From JADKAV01 sp963733395 (lineage in GTDB: Bacteria > Actinomycetota > Actinomycetes > S36-B12 > UBA10799): a stretch of DNA of 64,000 nucleotides. How positions within the stretch are numbered: position 1 is the stretch's first letter; each line of letters opens with the position of its first letter. Location: assembly GCA_963733395.1 (NCBI GenBank), contig CAVTCZ010000019.1, forward strand, positions 310,001 through 374,000, given 5' to 3'. Shown one piece after another: positions 51,456 through 62,684 of this stretch. The notes beneath the pieces are model-generated. The model was not told where the DNA came from. It did no database searches and saw only the letters and a program-made list of their open reading frames with translations. The translations under genes and the position numbers were made by a program.

Positions 51456-52407
51456 ATGCCTGGAAAAGTCACGGTTGTCGGAGCAGGTTTCTACGGGTCG
51501 ACCACGGCCATGAGATTGGCTGAGTACGACGTTTTCGACGAAGTCGTTCTGACCGACATCGTGGAGGGCAAGGCAGAGGGCCTGGCGCTGGACATGAACC
51601 AGTCCCGCCCGGTCGAGGGCTTCGAAACCACGATCGTCGGCCAGACCACCGGCCTCGACGGATCCGGCTACGAGGCGATCGCCGGCTCGGACATCGTGGT
51701 CATCACCGCCGGCCTGCCGCGCAAGCCCGGCATGAGCCGCATGGACCTCATCGAGACCAACGCCAAGATCGTGCGCCAGGTGGCTGAGAACGTGGCCAAG
51801 CACGCACCCAACGCGGTCGTGGTCGTGGTCTCCAACCCGCTCGGACGAGATGACCGCGCTGACGCAGCTCGCCACCGGTTTCCCGCACAACCGGGTCATC
51901 GGCCAGGCGGGCATGCTCGACACCGCCCGCTTCACGCACTTCGTCGCCGAGAAGCTCGGCAAGCCGATCGCCAGTGTCAAGACCCTGACGCTCGGCAGCC
52001 ACGGGGACACCATGGTCCCGGTACCGTCGCGTTGCACCGTGGACGGGCAGCCGCTCGCCGACGTCATGCCCGCCGATGAGGTTGAGGAGCTCGTGGTCCG
52101 CACCCGCAACGGCGGTGCCGAGGTCGTCGCGCTGCTGAAGACGGGATCCGCCTACTACGCGCCGTCGGCGGCCGCCGCCCGGATGGCCAAGGCCGTGATC
52201 GAGGACAGCGGCGCGGTCATGCCCGTCTGTGCCTGGGTGGACGGTGAATACGGGATCTCCGGGGTGTACCTCGGCGTGGAGGCCGAGATCGGTCGCGAAG
52301 GTGTCCGCCGCGTGGTCGAGACCGACTTGACCGAGTCGGAGCTCGCCGGGCTCAAGGAGGCCGCCGAGGCCGTGCGCGCCAAGCAGGCCGACGTCCAGGG
52401 CCTGTGA
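51456..52407 (+). CDS. mdh: Malate dehydrogenase, LDH-like type (one +1 frameshift near 51843)
   Basis: About 316 residues when joined. ATG at 51456. KVTVVGAGFYGSTTAMRLAE is the NAD site, with VVLTDIVEGKAEGLALDM giving the Asp that selects NAD. Substrate arginines are in ITAGLPRKPGMSR, and the catalytic His in TLTLGSHGDTMVPV. The frame breaks in NPL|DEMTALTQLATGFP: CTCGGACGAG needs one G removed to give NPLDEMT. It belongs to the LDH-like MDH group (as in Chloroflexus), unlike the classical MDH of Streptomyces. TCA-cycle step next to icd; GTGA/TGACG spacing to icd is 2 bases. Confidence 0.9.
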
Positions 52408-52409
52408 CG

Positions 52410-53624
52410 ATGGCGAAGATCAAGGTAGTCAACCCGGTCGTCGAACTCGACGGCGACGAGATGACCCGGATCATCTGGGACTTCATCAAGGCGCAGTTGA
52501 TCCTGCCGTACCTCGACGTCGACCTGAAGTACTACGACCTGTCGATCGAGAGCCGCGACGCCACCGACGATCAGATCACCATCGATTCGGCCAACGCCAT
52601 CAAGCAGTACGGCGTGGGTGTGAAGTGCGCGACGATCACACCGGATGAGGCCCGGGTCGAGGAGTTCGGCCTCAAGAAGATGTGGCGCTCGCCCAACGGG
52701 ACCATCCGTAACATCCTGGGCGGAGTCATCTTCCGCGAGCCGATCATCATCAGCAACATTCCGCGGTTGGTGCCCGGTTGGACCAAACCCATCGTGGTCG
52801 GCCGGCACGCCTTCGGCGACCAGTACCGAGCCACGGACTTCAAGGTCCCTGGCCCCGGAACCCTCACGATGACCTACACGCCGGCCGACGGCTCCGAGCC
52901 GATGGAGTTCGACATCTTCGACTTCCCCGGCGGCGGCGTCGCGATGGGGATGTACAACCTCGATGAGTCGATCCGCGACTTCGCCCGCGCCTCCATGCGG
53001 TACGGATTGTCGCGCAACTACCCGGTGTACCTCTCGACGAAGAACACCATCCTGAAGGCCTACGACGGGCAGTTCAAGGACATCTTCGCCGAGGTCTTCG
53101 AGGCGGAGTTCAAGGCGGAGTTCGAGGCCGCCGGCATCACCTACGAGCACCGGCTGATCGATGACATGGTCGCCGCTGCGATGAAGTGGGAGGGCGGCTA
53201 CCTCTGGGCCTGCAAGAACTACGACGGCGACGTCCAGTCCGACACCATCGCACAGGGCTTCGGTTCGCTGGGTCTGATGACCTCGGTGCTGATGACCCCG
53301 GACGGCAAGACGGTCGAGGCCGAGGCCGCGCACGGCACCGTGACCCGGCACTACCGGCAGCACCAGCAGGGTAAGCCGACCTCGACGAACCCGATCGCCA
53401 GCATCTTCGCGTGGACCCAGGGTCTGGCTCACCGGGGCAAGCTCGATGGCACTCCCGAGGTGACCCACTTCGCGCAGACGCTGGAACGCGTCTGTGTCGA
53501 GACGGTGGAGAGCGGCAAGATGACCAAGGACCTCGCGCTGCTCGTCGGGCCGGACCAGCCGTTCCAGACCACTCAGGAATTCCTCGCGTCGATCGACGAG
53601 AACCTCCAGGCTGCAATGGCGTGA
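52410..53624 (+). CDS. icd: NADP-dependent isocitrate dehydrogenase, homodimeric type
   Basis: A 404-residue IDH of the eukaryote-like dimeric group. MAKIKVVNPVVELDGDEMTRIIW starts at ATG 52410 (a GTG at 52404 is possible). ITPDEARVEEFGLKKMWRSPNGTIRN carries the isocitrate Ser and Asn; NILGGVIFREPI, the metal aspartates in YEHRLIDDMVAAAMK and DGDVQSDT, and EAAHGTVTRHYRQHQQG for NADP follow. Different from the monomeric 740-residue IDH of Streptomyces. Its stop overlaps the GTG of xthA by 4 bases. Confidence 0.95.
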   Translation: MAKIKVVNPVVELDGDEMTRIIWDFIKAQLILPYLDVDLKYYDLSIESRDATDDQITIDSANAIKQYGVGVKCATITPDEARVEEFGLKKMWRSPNGTIRNILGGVIFREPIIISNIPRLVPGWTKPIVVGRHAFGDQYRATDFKVPGPGTLTMTYTPADGSEPMEFDIFDFPGGGVAMGMYNLDESIRDFARASMRYGLSRNYPVYLSTKNTILKAYDGQFKDIFAEVFEAEFKAEFEAAGITYEHRLIDDMVAAAMKWEGGYLWACKNYDGDVQSDTIAQGFGSLGLMTSVLMTPDGKTVEAEAAHGTVTRHYRQHQQGKPTSTNPIASIFAWTQGLAHRGKLDGTPEVTHFAQTLERVCVETVESGKMTKDLALLVGPDQPFQTTQEFLASIDENLQAAMA

Positions 53625-54382
53625 AGCTGGTCAGCGCCAACGTCAACGGCATCCGCGCTGCGGTCCGCCGGGGCGGGCTCGACTGGTTGCGTGCGCAGGC
53701 CCCGGACATCGTCTGCCTGCAGGAGGTGCGGGCGACCGATGACCAACTGGCCGGTGCTCTGGGCGACGCCTTCGAGGGCTGGCATCTGGAGCATCGGCCG
53801 TCCGGCGTCCGGCCCGGGCATGCCGGGGTGGCGGTCTTGAGCCGCTGGCCGCTGACGGCGACCGAGGAGCTCGGTGAGGCCGATGATCAAGGACGGTGGC
53901 TGGCGGTGCGGGTGGCGACGCCGAACGGCCCGCTGGAGGTCGCCTCCGTCTACGTGCACACCGGCGAGGCCGACACCCCCGCCCAGGACGACAAGCACCG
54001 GTTCCTGGCCGCCATGGGCAAGTGGATGGAACAGCGAGGCCCGGCCCTGGTGTGCGGCGACCTGAACGTCGCCCATCGCGAGGCCGACATCAAGAACTGG
54101 AAGGGCAACCGCGGCAAGGCCGGTTTTCTGGAGTCCGAGCGCGCCTACCTGGACCACTGGTACGAGCGGTTGGGCTGGGTGGATCTGGGGCGCGACGCCG
54201 GCTACACCTGGTGGTCGTGGCGCGGCAAGGCGTTCGACAACGACGCCGGCTGGCGGATCGACTGTGTGCTGGCGTCCCCGGACCTCGCCGGGTCGTGCCG
54301 GTCGTTCACTGTGGGTCGGGCGGACAGTTACGCGCAGCGCTGGAGCGACCATGCGGCGGTGGTGGCGGAGTTCGCCGGCTGA
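53621..54382 (+). CDS. xthA: Exodeoxyribonuclease III / AP endonuclease
   Basis: A 253-residue Mg-dependent exonuclease-endonuclease-phosphatase protein for base excision repair. GTG at 53621 gives VKLVSANVNGIRAAVRRG. Then IVCLQEVRATDDQL (metal Glu), VYVHTG (active Tyr), ALVCGDLNVAHREADIKNWKGN (Asp-Asn), TWWSWRGKAFDNDAGWRID and the end QRWSDHAAVVAEF with the catalytic Asp-His pair. Complete. Coupled to icd, with a small hairpin at 54424 behind it. Confidence 0.93.
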   Translation: MKLVSANVNGIRAAVRRGGLDWLRAQAPDIVCLQEVRATDDQLAGALGDAFEGWHLEHRPSGVRPGHAGVAVLSRWPLTATEELGEADDQGRWLAVRVATPNGPLEVASVYVHTGEADTPAQDDKHRFLAAMGKWMEQRGPALVCGDLNVAHREADIKNWKGNRGKAGFLESERAYLDHWYERLGWVDLGRDAGYTWWSWRGKAFDNDAGWRIDCVLASPDLAGSCRSFTVGRADSYAQRWSDHAAVVAEFAG

Positions 54383-54423
54383 ATCGGGCGCACGGCCTCG
54401 TTCGGGACAACCTCCAACGAACG

Positions 54424-54454
54424 GCACAACCGCCCACCCGGGCAGAGGTTGTGC
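54424..54454. repeat. Small intergenic hairpin GCACAACC/GGTTGTGC
   Basis: GCACAACC (54424-54431) and GGTTGTGC (54447-54454) form a perfect 8-bp stem around 15 bases between xthA and the CNNM gene. CTCCAACGAACGGCACAACC upstream contains the words CCAAC and GGCACAAC that recur at 45100 and 59921, so it may be a short member of that family. Confidence 0.5.
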
Positions 54455-54490
54455 GGCGGCTGGGATCCCCCCACCTCTACCCTGGAGCGT

Positions 54491-55792
54491 GTGAGTGAAC
54501 TGCTGACCAACATCGGGGTCGTGCTGCTGTTCACCCTGATCGGCAGCTTCTTCGTCGCCGCCGAGACCGCCTTGATCAGCCTGCGGGAGTCGCAGGTCCA
54601 GCACCTGGCGGGGACGGAGGGGTCCCGCGGACGTCGGCTGCAGCACCTCGTCAGCGACCCCAACCGGTTCCTGGCCGCCGTCCAAGTCGGCGTCACGCTT
54701 GCCGGGTTCCTGTCCGCAGGTTTCGGCGCCTCCCGGATCGCACCGCAGATCACGCCCTGGTTGGAGAGCCTGGGTCTGCCGCCGTCCCTGGCCTCGACAC
54801 TGGCCTTCGTCGCGGTGACGGTCGTGATCGCCTACCTCTCACTGGTCTTCGGGGAACTCGTACCCAAGCGCCTGGCGCTGCAGCGGGCCGAGGCGATCTC
54901 CCTGGCGGTGGCTGGTCCGGTGGATGGGATCGCCAAGTTCTTCCGGCCGTTCATCTGGCTGCTCTCAGTGTCGACGAACGCCGTCGTGAGGCTGCTCGGC
55001 GGCGATCCGGGTGCCGCCAAGGAGGGTATCTCGGGAGAGGAGCTGCGCGGACTCGTCGCGGCGCAGGACTCTTTGAGCACCGAGGAGCGGGATCTCATCG
55101 ACGAGGTCATCACCGCCGGCGACAGGGAACTGGCCGAGGTCATGGTGCCGCGCACCGAGGTGGAGTTCCTGGACGCGGCACTGCCGGTGGCCAAGGCCGT
55201 CGGGAAGGTCCGGGAGATGCCGCACTCCCGCTACCCGGTCGTCGATGGCTCGGCCGACGATGTGGTCGGGTTCGTGCATGTGCGCGATCTGCTCGACCCC
55301 GAAATGGCCAAGCGGTCGCTCCGGGTCGAGCGACTGGTCCGGCCGGTGTTGCGGTTCCCCGACAGCAAAGCGATCCTGGCGGCGATGCAGGAGATGCGCG
55401 ACAGAGGCAGCCACATGGCGATCGTGGTCGACGAGTATGGCGGCACGGCGGGGATCGTGACCCTGGAGGACCTGGTCGAGGAGCTCGTCGGCGACATCCG
55501 CGACGAGTTCGATCTGCGGGAGGCGCCCACGTACCGCCCCGGCGGCGAGGTCGAGGTCGACGGCCTGCTCAGCCTGGACGATCTGCACGAGGAGGTCGGG
55601 CTGGAACTGCCGGACGGACCCTACGAGACTGTGGCCGGCTTCATGGTCGCCGAACTCGGACGACTGCCCGCGGAGGGTGACTGTGTGGACGTCGCCGGAA
55701 GCACCTTGACCGTGGTGGCGATGGACCACCGTCGGATCGCGCGGGTTCAGGTCACCATGGCCCCGGTGGCGCCGGTCGCAGACGGCGACTGA
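54491..55792 (+). CDS. CNNM/CorC-HlyC family membrane protein with CBS pair
   Basis: A 433-residue protein from GTG at 54491. The CNNM domain (1-190) has GSFFVAAETALISLRESQVQ and AVQVGVTLAGFLSAGFGAS, and three or four membrane helices ending near LVFGELVPKRLALQRAEA. Two CBS domains follow (VMVPRTEVEFLDAALPV; VRPVLRFPDSKAILAAMQEM), then a CorC/HlyC domain (GGEVEVDGLLSLDDLHEEVG). Relatives act in Mg2+ or cobalt homeostasis; the old name hemolysin is misleading. Confidence 0.88.
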   Translation: MSELLTNIGVVLLFTLIGSFFVAAETALISLRESQVQHLAGTEGSRGRRLQHLVSDPNRFLAAVQVGVTLAGFLSAGFGASRIAPQITPWLESLGLPPSLASTLAFVAVTVVIAYLSLVFGELVPKRLALQRAEAISLAVAGPVDGIAKFFRPFIWLLSVSTNAVVRLLGGDPGAAKEGISGEELRGLVAAQDSLSTEERDLIDEVITAGDRELAEVMVPRTEVEFLDAALPVAKAVGKVREMPHSRYPVVDGSADDVVGFVHVRDLLDPEMAKRSLRVERLVRPVLRFPDSKAILAAMQEMRDRGSHMAIVVDEYGGTAGIVTLEDLVEELVGDIRDEFDLREAPTYRPGGEVEVDGLLSLDDLHEEVGLELPDGPYETVAGFMVAELGRLPAEGDCVDVAGSTLTVVAMDHRRIARVQVTMAPVAPVADGD

Positions 55793-55814
55793 GAACGCCT
55801 GCTGCTCGCCCCAG

Positions 55815-56432
55815 TCAACCGCAGAGCGTCCGCAGCGCCGCTTCCACCTGGCGGCGCGAGATCATGCCCGAATCCGACACCGGGAGCGCAAGCCAATGCG
55901 TGGCACCGCCGGCGTAGGTGAACTCGAGGGCCTTGTCGTGGTGTGTGTCCTGCCCCACCGGCGATGCCGCGAGATCCCGCCACAGTGCGTCGGTGTTCAC
56001 CGATGCGGACCAGGGATCGTCGATCCGAAACGGCCCGACACTGTCCCACGCCCCTTCGGCGCCGAGTTCCGCGAACCGGAAATCCGTCTCGAGGGCCACC
56101 CCGAGGTCCGCCACCGCCGCGAAGAACTCCGAGCCGCTGGCGGCCGATCCCATCGCGTCCGCGAACGCCACGACGAACCGGGCCAGATCATGGCCGTATC
56201 TGCGCACACCGAAGAAGGCCGATCCGAAGAAGGCTTCGCAGGCGACCTCCTCGGACTGTCCGAGATGCGCCAGGACCTCCGATTCCGACTCGAACTGTCC
56301 CGGCCGGAAGACCACGGCCTGCTCCCAGCGCCCGCCTATGGCCAACTTGCCCAGCGTGGGCGCCGCGGTGAAGCGGGGATCATCGATCACGAGTAGTGAT
56401 GCTATCCCTGGCGAACCACTACGCCCAGGCAT
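55815..56432 (-). CDS. Hypothetical protein, unknown family
   Basis: A 205-residue soluble protein I do not recognise. ATG at 56432 has a strong GGGAGGG site 8-14 bases upstream, which supports this start over GTG at 56390. It is rich in A, F, D and W (for example FGVRRYGHDLARFVVAFADAMG; DSVGPFRIDDPWSASVNTDALW) with an acidic overall look, no signal peptide or membrane helix. The C-terminus has SGMISRRQVEAALRTLCG. It lies between CNNM and trpS on the opposite strand, ending 22 bases from the CNNM stop. Confidence 0.65.
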   Translation of the reverse strand: MPGRSGSPGIASLLVIDDPRFTAAPTLGKLAIGGRWEQAVVFRPGQFESESEVLAHLGQSEEVACEAFFGSAFFGVRRYGHDLARFVVAFADAMGSAASGSEFFAAVADLGVALETDFRFAELGAEGAWDSVGPFRIDDPWSASVNTDALWRDLAASPVGQDTHHDKALEFTYAGGATHWLALPVSDSGMISRRQVEAALRTLCG

Positions 56433-56482
56433 CCATCAACCCTCCCGGAACCTCGACCTCGGGCAGCCGCCACAATAGGCCC

Positions 56483-57484
56483 ATGTCCCATCCGCGCATC
56501 CTGTCCGGCATCCAGCCGACGAGTGAGAGCTTCCACATCGGCAACTACTTCGGGGCGCTGCAGCAGTGGGTGGCACTGCAGGACGACAATGATGCGTTCT
56601 ACTGCGTGGTGGACCTGCACGCGATCACAGTGCCGGTCGATCCGGTACTGCAGGCGCAACGGACCCGGGTGTCGTTCGCGCAGTTGCTGGCCGCAGGCAT
56701 CGACCCCGACCGCGCGACCTTGTTCGTGCAGAGCGACGTGCCCGCGCACAGTCAACTCGGCTGGGTGATGATGTGCCTGACCGGCTACGGCGAGGCCTCC
56801 CGGATGACGCAGTTCAAGGACAAGACCGCCAAAGAGGGCACTGGCAGCGCGTCCGTGGGCCTGTTCACGTATCCCTGCCTGCAGGCCGCGGACATCCTGC
56901 TCTACCAGGCTGCGGCCGTCCCGGTCGGCGAGGATCAGCGCCAGCACCTCGAACTCACCCGGGACCTGGCTGAGCGCTTCAACACCCGCTACGGCCAGAC
57001 GTTCGTGGTGCCGGAGCCGTACATCGTCAAGGACACCGCGAAGATCCTCGACCTGCAGCAGCCGACGGCGAAGATGAGCAAGTCCGTGCCGGCCGGGTGC
57101 GTGTTCATGCTCGACTCCCCGAAGCAGATCTCCAAGAAGATCAAGTCGGCGGTCACGGACTCCGAGACCGAAGTGCGTTACGACCCGGTGCACAAGCCTG
57201 GGGTGTCCAACCTCATCAGCATCCTGGCGGCGGCCACCGGCCGCACCGCGCAGGACGTCGAAGGGGAGTACGGCGGCGGGATGTACGGGCCGCTGAAGGT
57301 GGCTGCGGCCGAGGCCGTGGTGGCCGTGGCAGAGCCCTTCGCGGCGCGCACGCAGGAGATTCTGGACGACCCGGCCGAGCTCGCCAGGCTGATGGCGGCC
57401 GGTGCCCAGCGGGCCCGGGAGGCCGCGCAGCCGACACTGGCTGCCGCCTATGCGGCGTTGGGGCTGCGGGCGAGTCAGGTATGA
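56483..57484 (+). CDS. trpS: Tryptophanyl-tRNA synthetase
   Basis: A 333-residue class I synthetase. ATG at 56483 gives MSHPRILSGIQPTSESFHIGNYFGAL with the HIGN signature. Then FTYPCLQAADILLY, VPVGEDQRQHLELTRDLA and the KMSKS loop in QPTAKMSKSVP. It is complete, ending with the helical C-terminal domain. Its last base run overlaps the ATG of the next gene (ATGA). Confidence 0.96.
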   Translation: MSHPRILSGIQPTSESFHIGNYFGALQQWVALQDDNDAFYCVVDLHAITVPVDPVLQAQRTRVSFAQLLAAGIDPDRATLFVQSDVPAHSQLGWVMMCLTGYGEASRMTQFKDKTAKEGTGSASVGLFTYPCLQAADILLYQAAAVPVGEDQRQHLELTRDLAERFNTRYGQTFVVPEPYIVKDTAKILDLQQPTAKMSKSVPAGCVFMLDSPKQISKKIKSAVTDSETEVRYDPVHKPGVSNLISILAAATGRTAQDVEGEYGGGMYGPLKVAAAEAVVAVAEPFAARTQEILDDPAELARLMAAGAQRAREAAQPTLAAAYAALGLRASQV

Positions 57485-57996
57485 AGCGCAACATCGGCGT
57501 CGCGATCGCCATCCCGCGGCCGTTCGCCGATGAACTGGAGGGCTGGCGGGAGCGCTTCGGCGACGTGGCCGCGCACGCGATCCAGGCGCACGTGACGCTG
57601 CTGCCGCCGACCGAGGTGCACGACCTCGACGCGGTGAGCGCTCATCTTGAAGGGGTCGCCGGTCGGCATGCGCCGTTCCCGGTAGTACTGCAGGGGACCG
57701 GGACGTTCCGGCCGGTCTCACCGGTGGTGTACGTCCGGGTGGCATCGGGTGCCGACAGCATCGTGATGCTGGAAGGCGATGTCCGATCCGGACCGCTGGG
57801 CCGGAGTCTGCGGTTCCAGTACCACCCGCACGTCACAGTGGCGCACGACCTGCCCGAGGCCACGCTCACGGTCGCCCAACGCACACTCGCGGACTACGAG
57901 GCGGCCTTCACCGCGGACGCGATCACGCTGTACGAGATGGGACCCGGCGGCGTGTGGGCTCCGGTTCGTGACTTCGCGCTGCGCGCTGCCGCATAG
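57481..57996 (+). CDS. 2'-5' RNA ligase family (2H phosphoesterase)
   Basis: A 171-residue protein with two H-x-T motifs, AHVTLLPPTEV and HPHVTVAHDL, about 80 residues apart, as in 2H phosphoesterases (LigT/ThpR class). These act on 2',3'-cyclic phosphates or 2'-5' RNA bonds; the substrate here is unknown. MKRNIGVAIAIPRPFADEL is a typical start. ATG at 57481 overlaps trpS. This trpS-2H pairing recurs in actinobacteria. The 3' end overlaps the convergent carboxypeptidase gene by about 74 bases. Confidence 0.85.
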   Translation: MKRNIGVAIAIPRPFADELEGWRERFGDVAAHAIQAHVTLLPPTEVHDLDAVSAHLEGVAGRHAPFPVVLQGTGTFRPVSPVVYVRVASGADSIVMLEGDVRSGPLGRSLRFQYHPHVTVAHDLPEATLTVAQRTLADYEAAFTADAITLYEMGPGGVWAPVRDFALRAAA

Positions 57997-59297
57997 CTTC
58001 CTCGTAAGCCGCCCGCCGGCGCTGCTGCCGGCGCACTGCCCGGATGCGCAACAGCACCACCGCGATGCCCAGGAACAGCAGGATCCACATCAGTGCTTTG
58101 AACAGACCGACGAGCAGCGTGGCCAGGAAGCCGCGCCCCGCCGGTGGTTGTTCGGTGGTCGCCGGCGCGACGTAGGGAGATGTGGCGAAGCCGCCCAAGT
58201 GCTACGGATCCTCCGACCCCCGAGGTCGTGGTCGGGACGCTGGCGATGGTTGCCGCGCTCTGGGAAGCCTGGGTGATGGCCGCGGTGGCTTGTTCGCCGG
58301 CCAGCTGGGCCTGCTCCACCATCATCGGGTCCGGGGGCAGCGGTGCGATGTCATCCGGGTGGCTGCCGGCCGCCTCGGGGGTCACGTTCTCGGCATCCGG
58401 GACCGGCGGCAGTTCGGCGATCGGGGAGAGCTGGCCGACGTTGGCGAACGACCAGTCCAGCAGCCGGCGGGCAGTGGCCGTGGTGCCGCCACCGATGCCC
58501 AACAGTGCCACCACGAGCTTGCGGCCGTCCCGCTCGGCCCCAGCCACGTACGTGCGCCCGGCTTGGCTCGTGAACCCGCTCTTGCCACCCAGGAACCCGG
58601 GGTAGTCGCTGTTGAGCAGGCTGTCGTGGTTGAAGATCGTGAACGTCCGGGCGGCCTGCTTGGGGTCCGTCGGTGGCTGCGCCGGGAACTCGAACTCGCG
58701 CACTGTGAGGATCTCCTGCAACCGCGGGTCCTGGATCGCCACCCGGTAGATCTGCGCCAAGTCGGCAGCGGTGGTCACCTGGCCAGGTTGGTCGAGGCCG
58801 TTCGGCGACTTGGCCACGGTGTGCGTCGCACCGATCCGCTGGGCCTGCGCGTTCATGGCGTCCAGGGTGCGCTGGTAGCCGTAGGAGTCGGCCAGGGCGA
58901 CCGCGGCGTCGTTACCGCTGCGCATCAGCATCCCGTGGAACAACTGGGAGACCCGGTACGAACTGCCCGCCAGCACCCCGACGTGCATCCCCTCCGTGAG
59001 GGTCTCTCGGGCGTTGCCCTCGTAGCTGCTGTCGTACTGCAACCTCGGCAACAGCGTGAGTGCGGTGAGCGCCTTCAAGGTGGAGGCCATCGGCCGCTGC
59101 TCGTCGATGTTCTGCCCGGCCAGCACGTCACCGGAGTCGGCGTCGACCACGATCCAGGCGCGGGTTGCGAAATCGGGGATCTCCACACCCTGTGCTGCGG
59201 AGGGAGTCGGCGAAGGAGTCACAGGGGTCTCCTCGGCGGCTGCCGGGGAGACGGCCAGCACCAGCAGGGCTGCTGCGGCGAAGATTGGAGTACGCAT
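57923..59297 (-). CDS. D-alanyl-D-alanine carboxypeptidase, S11 family (one +1 frameshift near 58200)
   Basis: About 457 residues when joined. Signal peptide (MRTPIFAAAALLVLAVSPAAA), T/P-rich linker, then the penicillin-binding fold with SxxK in MASTLKALTAL, SGN in RSGNDAAVAL and KSG in GGKSGFTSQAG. A low-conservation stretch follows, and then the frame breaks: GTAGCACTTGGGCGG needs one base less. The last 91 residues (58198-57923) hold GFLATLLVGLFKALMWILLFLGIAVVLL, a membrane anchor, and an Arg-rich tail, the usual end of actinobacterial Dac proteins. So the gene is one membrane-anchored enzyme trimming peptidoglycan stems. Convergent with the 2H gene. Confidence 0.87.
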
Positions 59298-59432
59298 TAC
59301 GGATCAGCGTAAGCGGGTATTTCGGGCGTCCCCGGCAACGCCACGCAGGGGACTTCGCGGGTGTCCGGACTCGGGCGCGCCCAGTCCGGGCTGGGGAATA
59401 GGGTGGATGGTGAGGAGAGGCGGTGGACAGTG

Positions 59433-59828
59433 ATGAATCGTGATGACCTGGGTAAGTTGATCGCGGTCAGTGGTCAGGACATCGAGGCGTTGCCGTGGGA
59501 GGCCGTGCCCGAGGCGCCGGGTGTGTACCGCAAGACCCTGTGGCAGTCCGGTGATGTCACCCTCGGTCTGATGCGGGTCGACGAGGGGCATGTCAACCCG
59601 GAGCACGCACACCACGCGGCGCATCACCACATCCTGATCCTCGAGGGCGAGTGCACGATGGTCGGGAAGCGGCTGGGCCCCGGGTCCTACGTCTACATCC
59701 CGCCGACGGTGCCGCACGCGGTCACCGACGTGGGTGCGGGCGGCTGTACGTTCTTCTTCACGTACCGGCCCCTGGAGCACGCACACCCGCAGTCGCCGCT
59801 GGACAGCGAGCACGGCGGGTTGGTCTGA
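59433..59828 (+). CDS. Cupin-domain protein
   Basis: A 131-residue single-domain cupin. ATG at 59433 follows GAGGAGAGGCGG; a GTG 3 bases earlier is possible. Motif 1 is HVNPEHAHHAAHHHILILEGE (several His and the Glu), motif 2 GPGSYVYIPPTVPHAVTDVG (His), so a metal site is likely. Enzyme or sensor function cannot be told from the sequence. Transcribed away from the carboxypeptidase gene. Confidence 0.75.
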   Translation: MNRDDLGKLIAVSGQDIEALPWEAVPEAPGVYRKTLWQSGDVTLGLMRVDEGHVNPEHAHHAAHHHILILEGECTMVGKRLGPGSYVYIPPTVPHAVTDVGAGGCTFFFTYRPLEHAHPQSPLDSEHGGLV

Positions 59829-59869
59829 CGCCGGGGCGGAGGGTCGCTCCGGCGTCCTGCGTCGGCCTG

Positions 59870-59937
59870 GTTAGAGGTCGTGCCGTTGGTCAGCAAAGAC
59901 ACGCGTGTGAACGCTAACCAGGGGCACAACATCTAAC
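59870..59937. repeat. Intergenic hairpin with CACGCGTG loop
   Basis: GTTAGAGGTCGTGCCGTTGG plus TCAGC at 59870-59894 is inverted at 59913-59937 (GCTAACCAGGGGCACAACAT plus CTAAC), about 20 of 25 paired. The loop has CACGCGTG as at 45059-45113. The right arm resembles the complement of 18344-18367. Confidence 0.7.
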
Positions 59938-60002
59938 GAAGTGCGACCGGGGGCCCGACGCGGCGTGAGATTCCATCGGCTGCCGCCAGCCGCCGGCGAG
60001 CA

Positions 60003-60019
60003 ACAACCGCGCAACACTC
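60003..60019 (-). repeat. Exact copy of the GAGTGTTGCGCGGTTGT word
   Basis: ACAACCGCGCAACACTC is identical to 10578-10594 and differs at one base from the complement of 39352-39368. Confidence 0.7.
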
Positions 60020-60188
60020 AAGCGCCGACCCGTGGGGCGCGATGCCGACACAGGTGCTTGGCCAACCTGGCGTCCCCCGAGGCCCGCCCACGACCAGCGG
60101 GTCGCAATCGGTGCGCCGCCCGGTCACACGGTCTTCGATCCGGGCCCCGTCCTACGCGCCAACGAACTCCCGTGGAGCCGCGCGAGGT

Positions 60189-60925
60189 CTAGTCCCGGCG
60201 GAACATCAAGGCCCGCTTGACCTCCTGGATGGCCTTCGTCACCTCGATGCCGCGCGGGCAGGCCTCGGTGCAGTTGAAGGTGGTGCGGCAGCGCCACACG
60301 CCTTCTTGGGAGTTGAGGATGTCCAGTCGCACATCGGTGCCGCTGTCACGGGAGTCGAAGATGAACCGGTGCGCGCCGACGATCGCGGCCGGGCCGAAGT
60401 ACTGGCCGTCCGACCAGAACACCGGGCAGGAGGTCGTGCAGCAGGCGCACAGGATGCACTTGGTCGTGTCGTCGAAGGTCGCACGGTCCTCCGCGGACTG
60501 CAGCCGCTCCTTGGTGGGCTCGTGCCCATCGGTGATGAGGAAGGGCATCACATCCCGGTAGGCGGAGAAGAAGGGCTCCATGTCGACCACGAGGTCCTTC
60601 TCCAGCGGTAGGCCCTTGATGGCCTCCACGATGACCGGCTTCTTGATGTTCAGGTCCTTGATCAAGGTCTTGCACGCCAGCCGGTTGCGACCGTTGATCC
60701 GCATGGCGTCCGAGCCGCAGATCCCGTGGGCGCACGAGCGCCGGAACGTCAGCGTGCCGTCGATCTCGTCCTTGATCTTCTGCAGGACGGTGAGCACCCG
60801 GTCGGTGGGCAGGGCCGTGACCTGGAACTCCTCGTAGTGCGGCTCGTCGTCGGTCTCGGGGATGAAGCGGGCGATCTTGAAGGTGACGTCGAGCCGGGTG
60901 ATCTGCTCGGGAACGGTGGTTGTCA

Positions 60926-60926
<1 letters not shown>
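60189..60926 (-). CDS. sdhB: Succinate dehydrogenase iron-sulfur subunit
   Basis: A 245-residue subunit with three clusters. [2Fe-2S]: RRSCAHGICGSDAM and later RLACKTL. [4Fe-4S] and [3Fe-4S]: TKCILCACCTTSCPVFW, WRCRTTFNCTEACPRGI. ATG at 60926 overlaps the sdhA stop (TGATG). Electrons pass from SdhA FAD to quinone at the membrane. Last gene of sdhCDAB. Confidence 0.96.
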
Positions 60927-62676
<1,750 letters not shown>

Positions 62677-62684
62677 GATCTCCC

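Larger units (their letters stand above)
59829..60188. other. Gap between cupin gene and sdhB with repeats
   Basis: 360 bases between convergent genes. It holds the hairpin element 59870-59937 and the 17-mer at 60003-60019. Short open frames lack protein features. No clear terminator with a T tract for sdhB. Confidence 0.5.

Noticed and set aside
57923..58198. Independent 91-residue membrane protein gene
   Set aside because: It fits exactly as the missing C-terminal anchor of the carboxypeptidase after a one-base correction near 58200 and has no ribosome site of its own.
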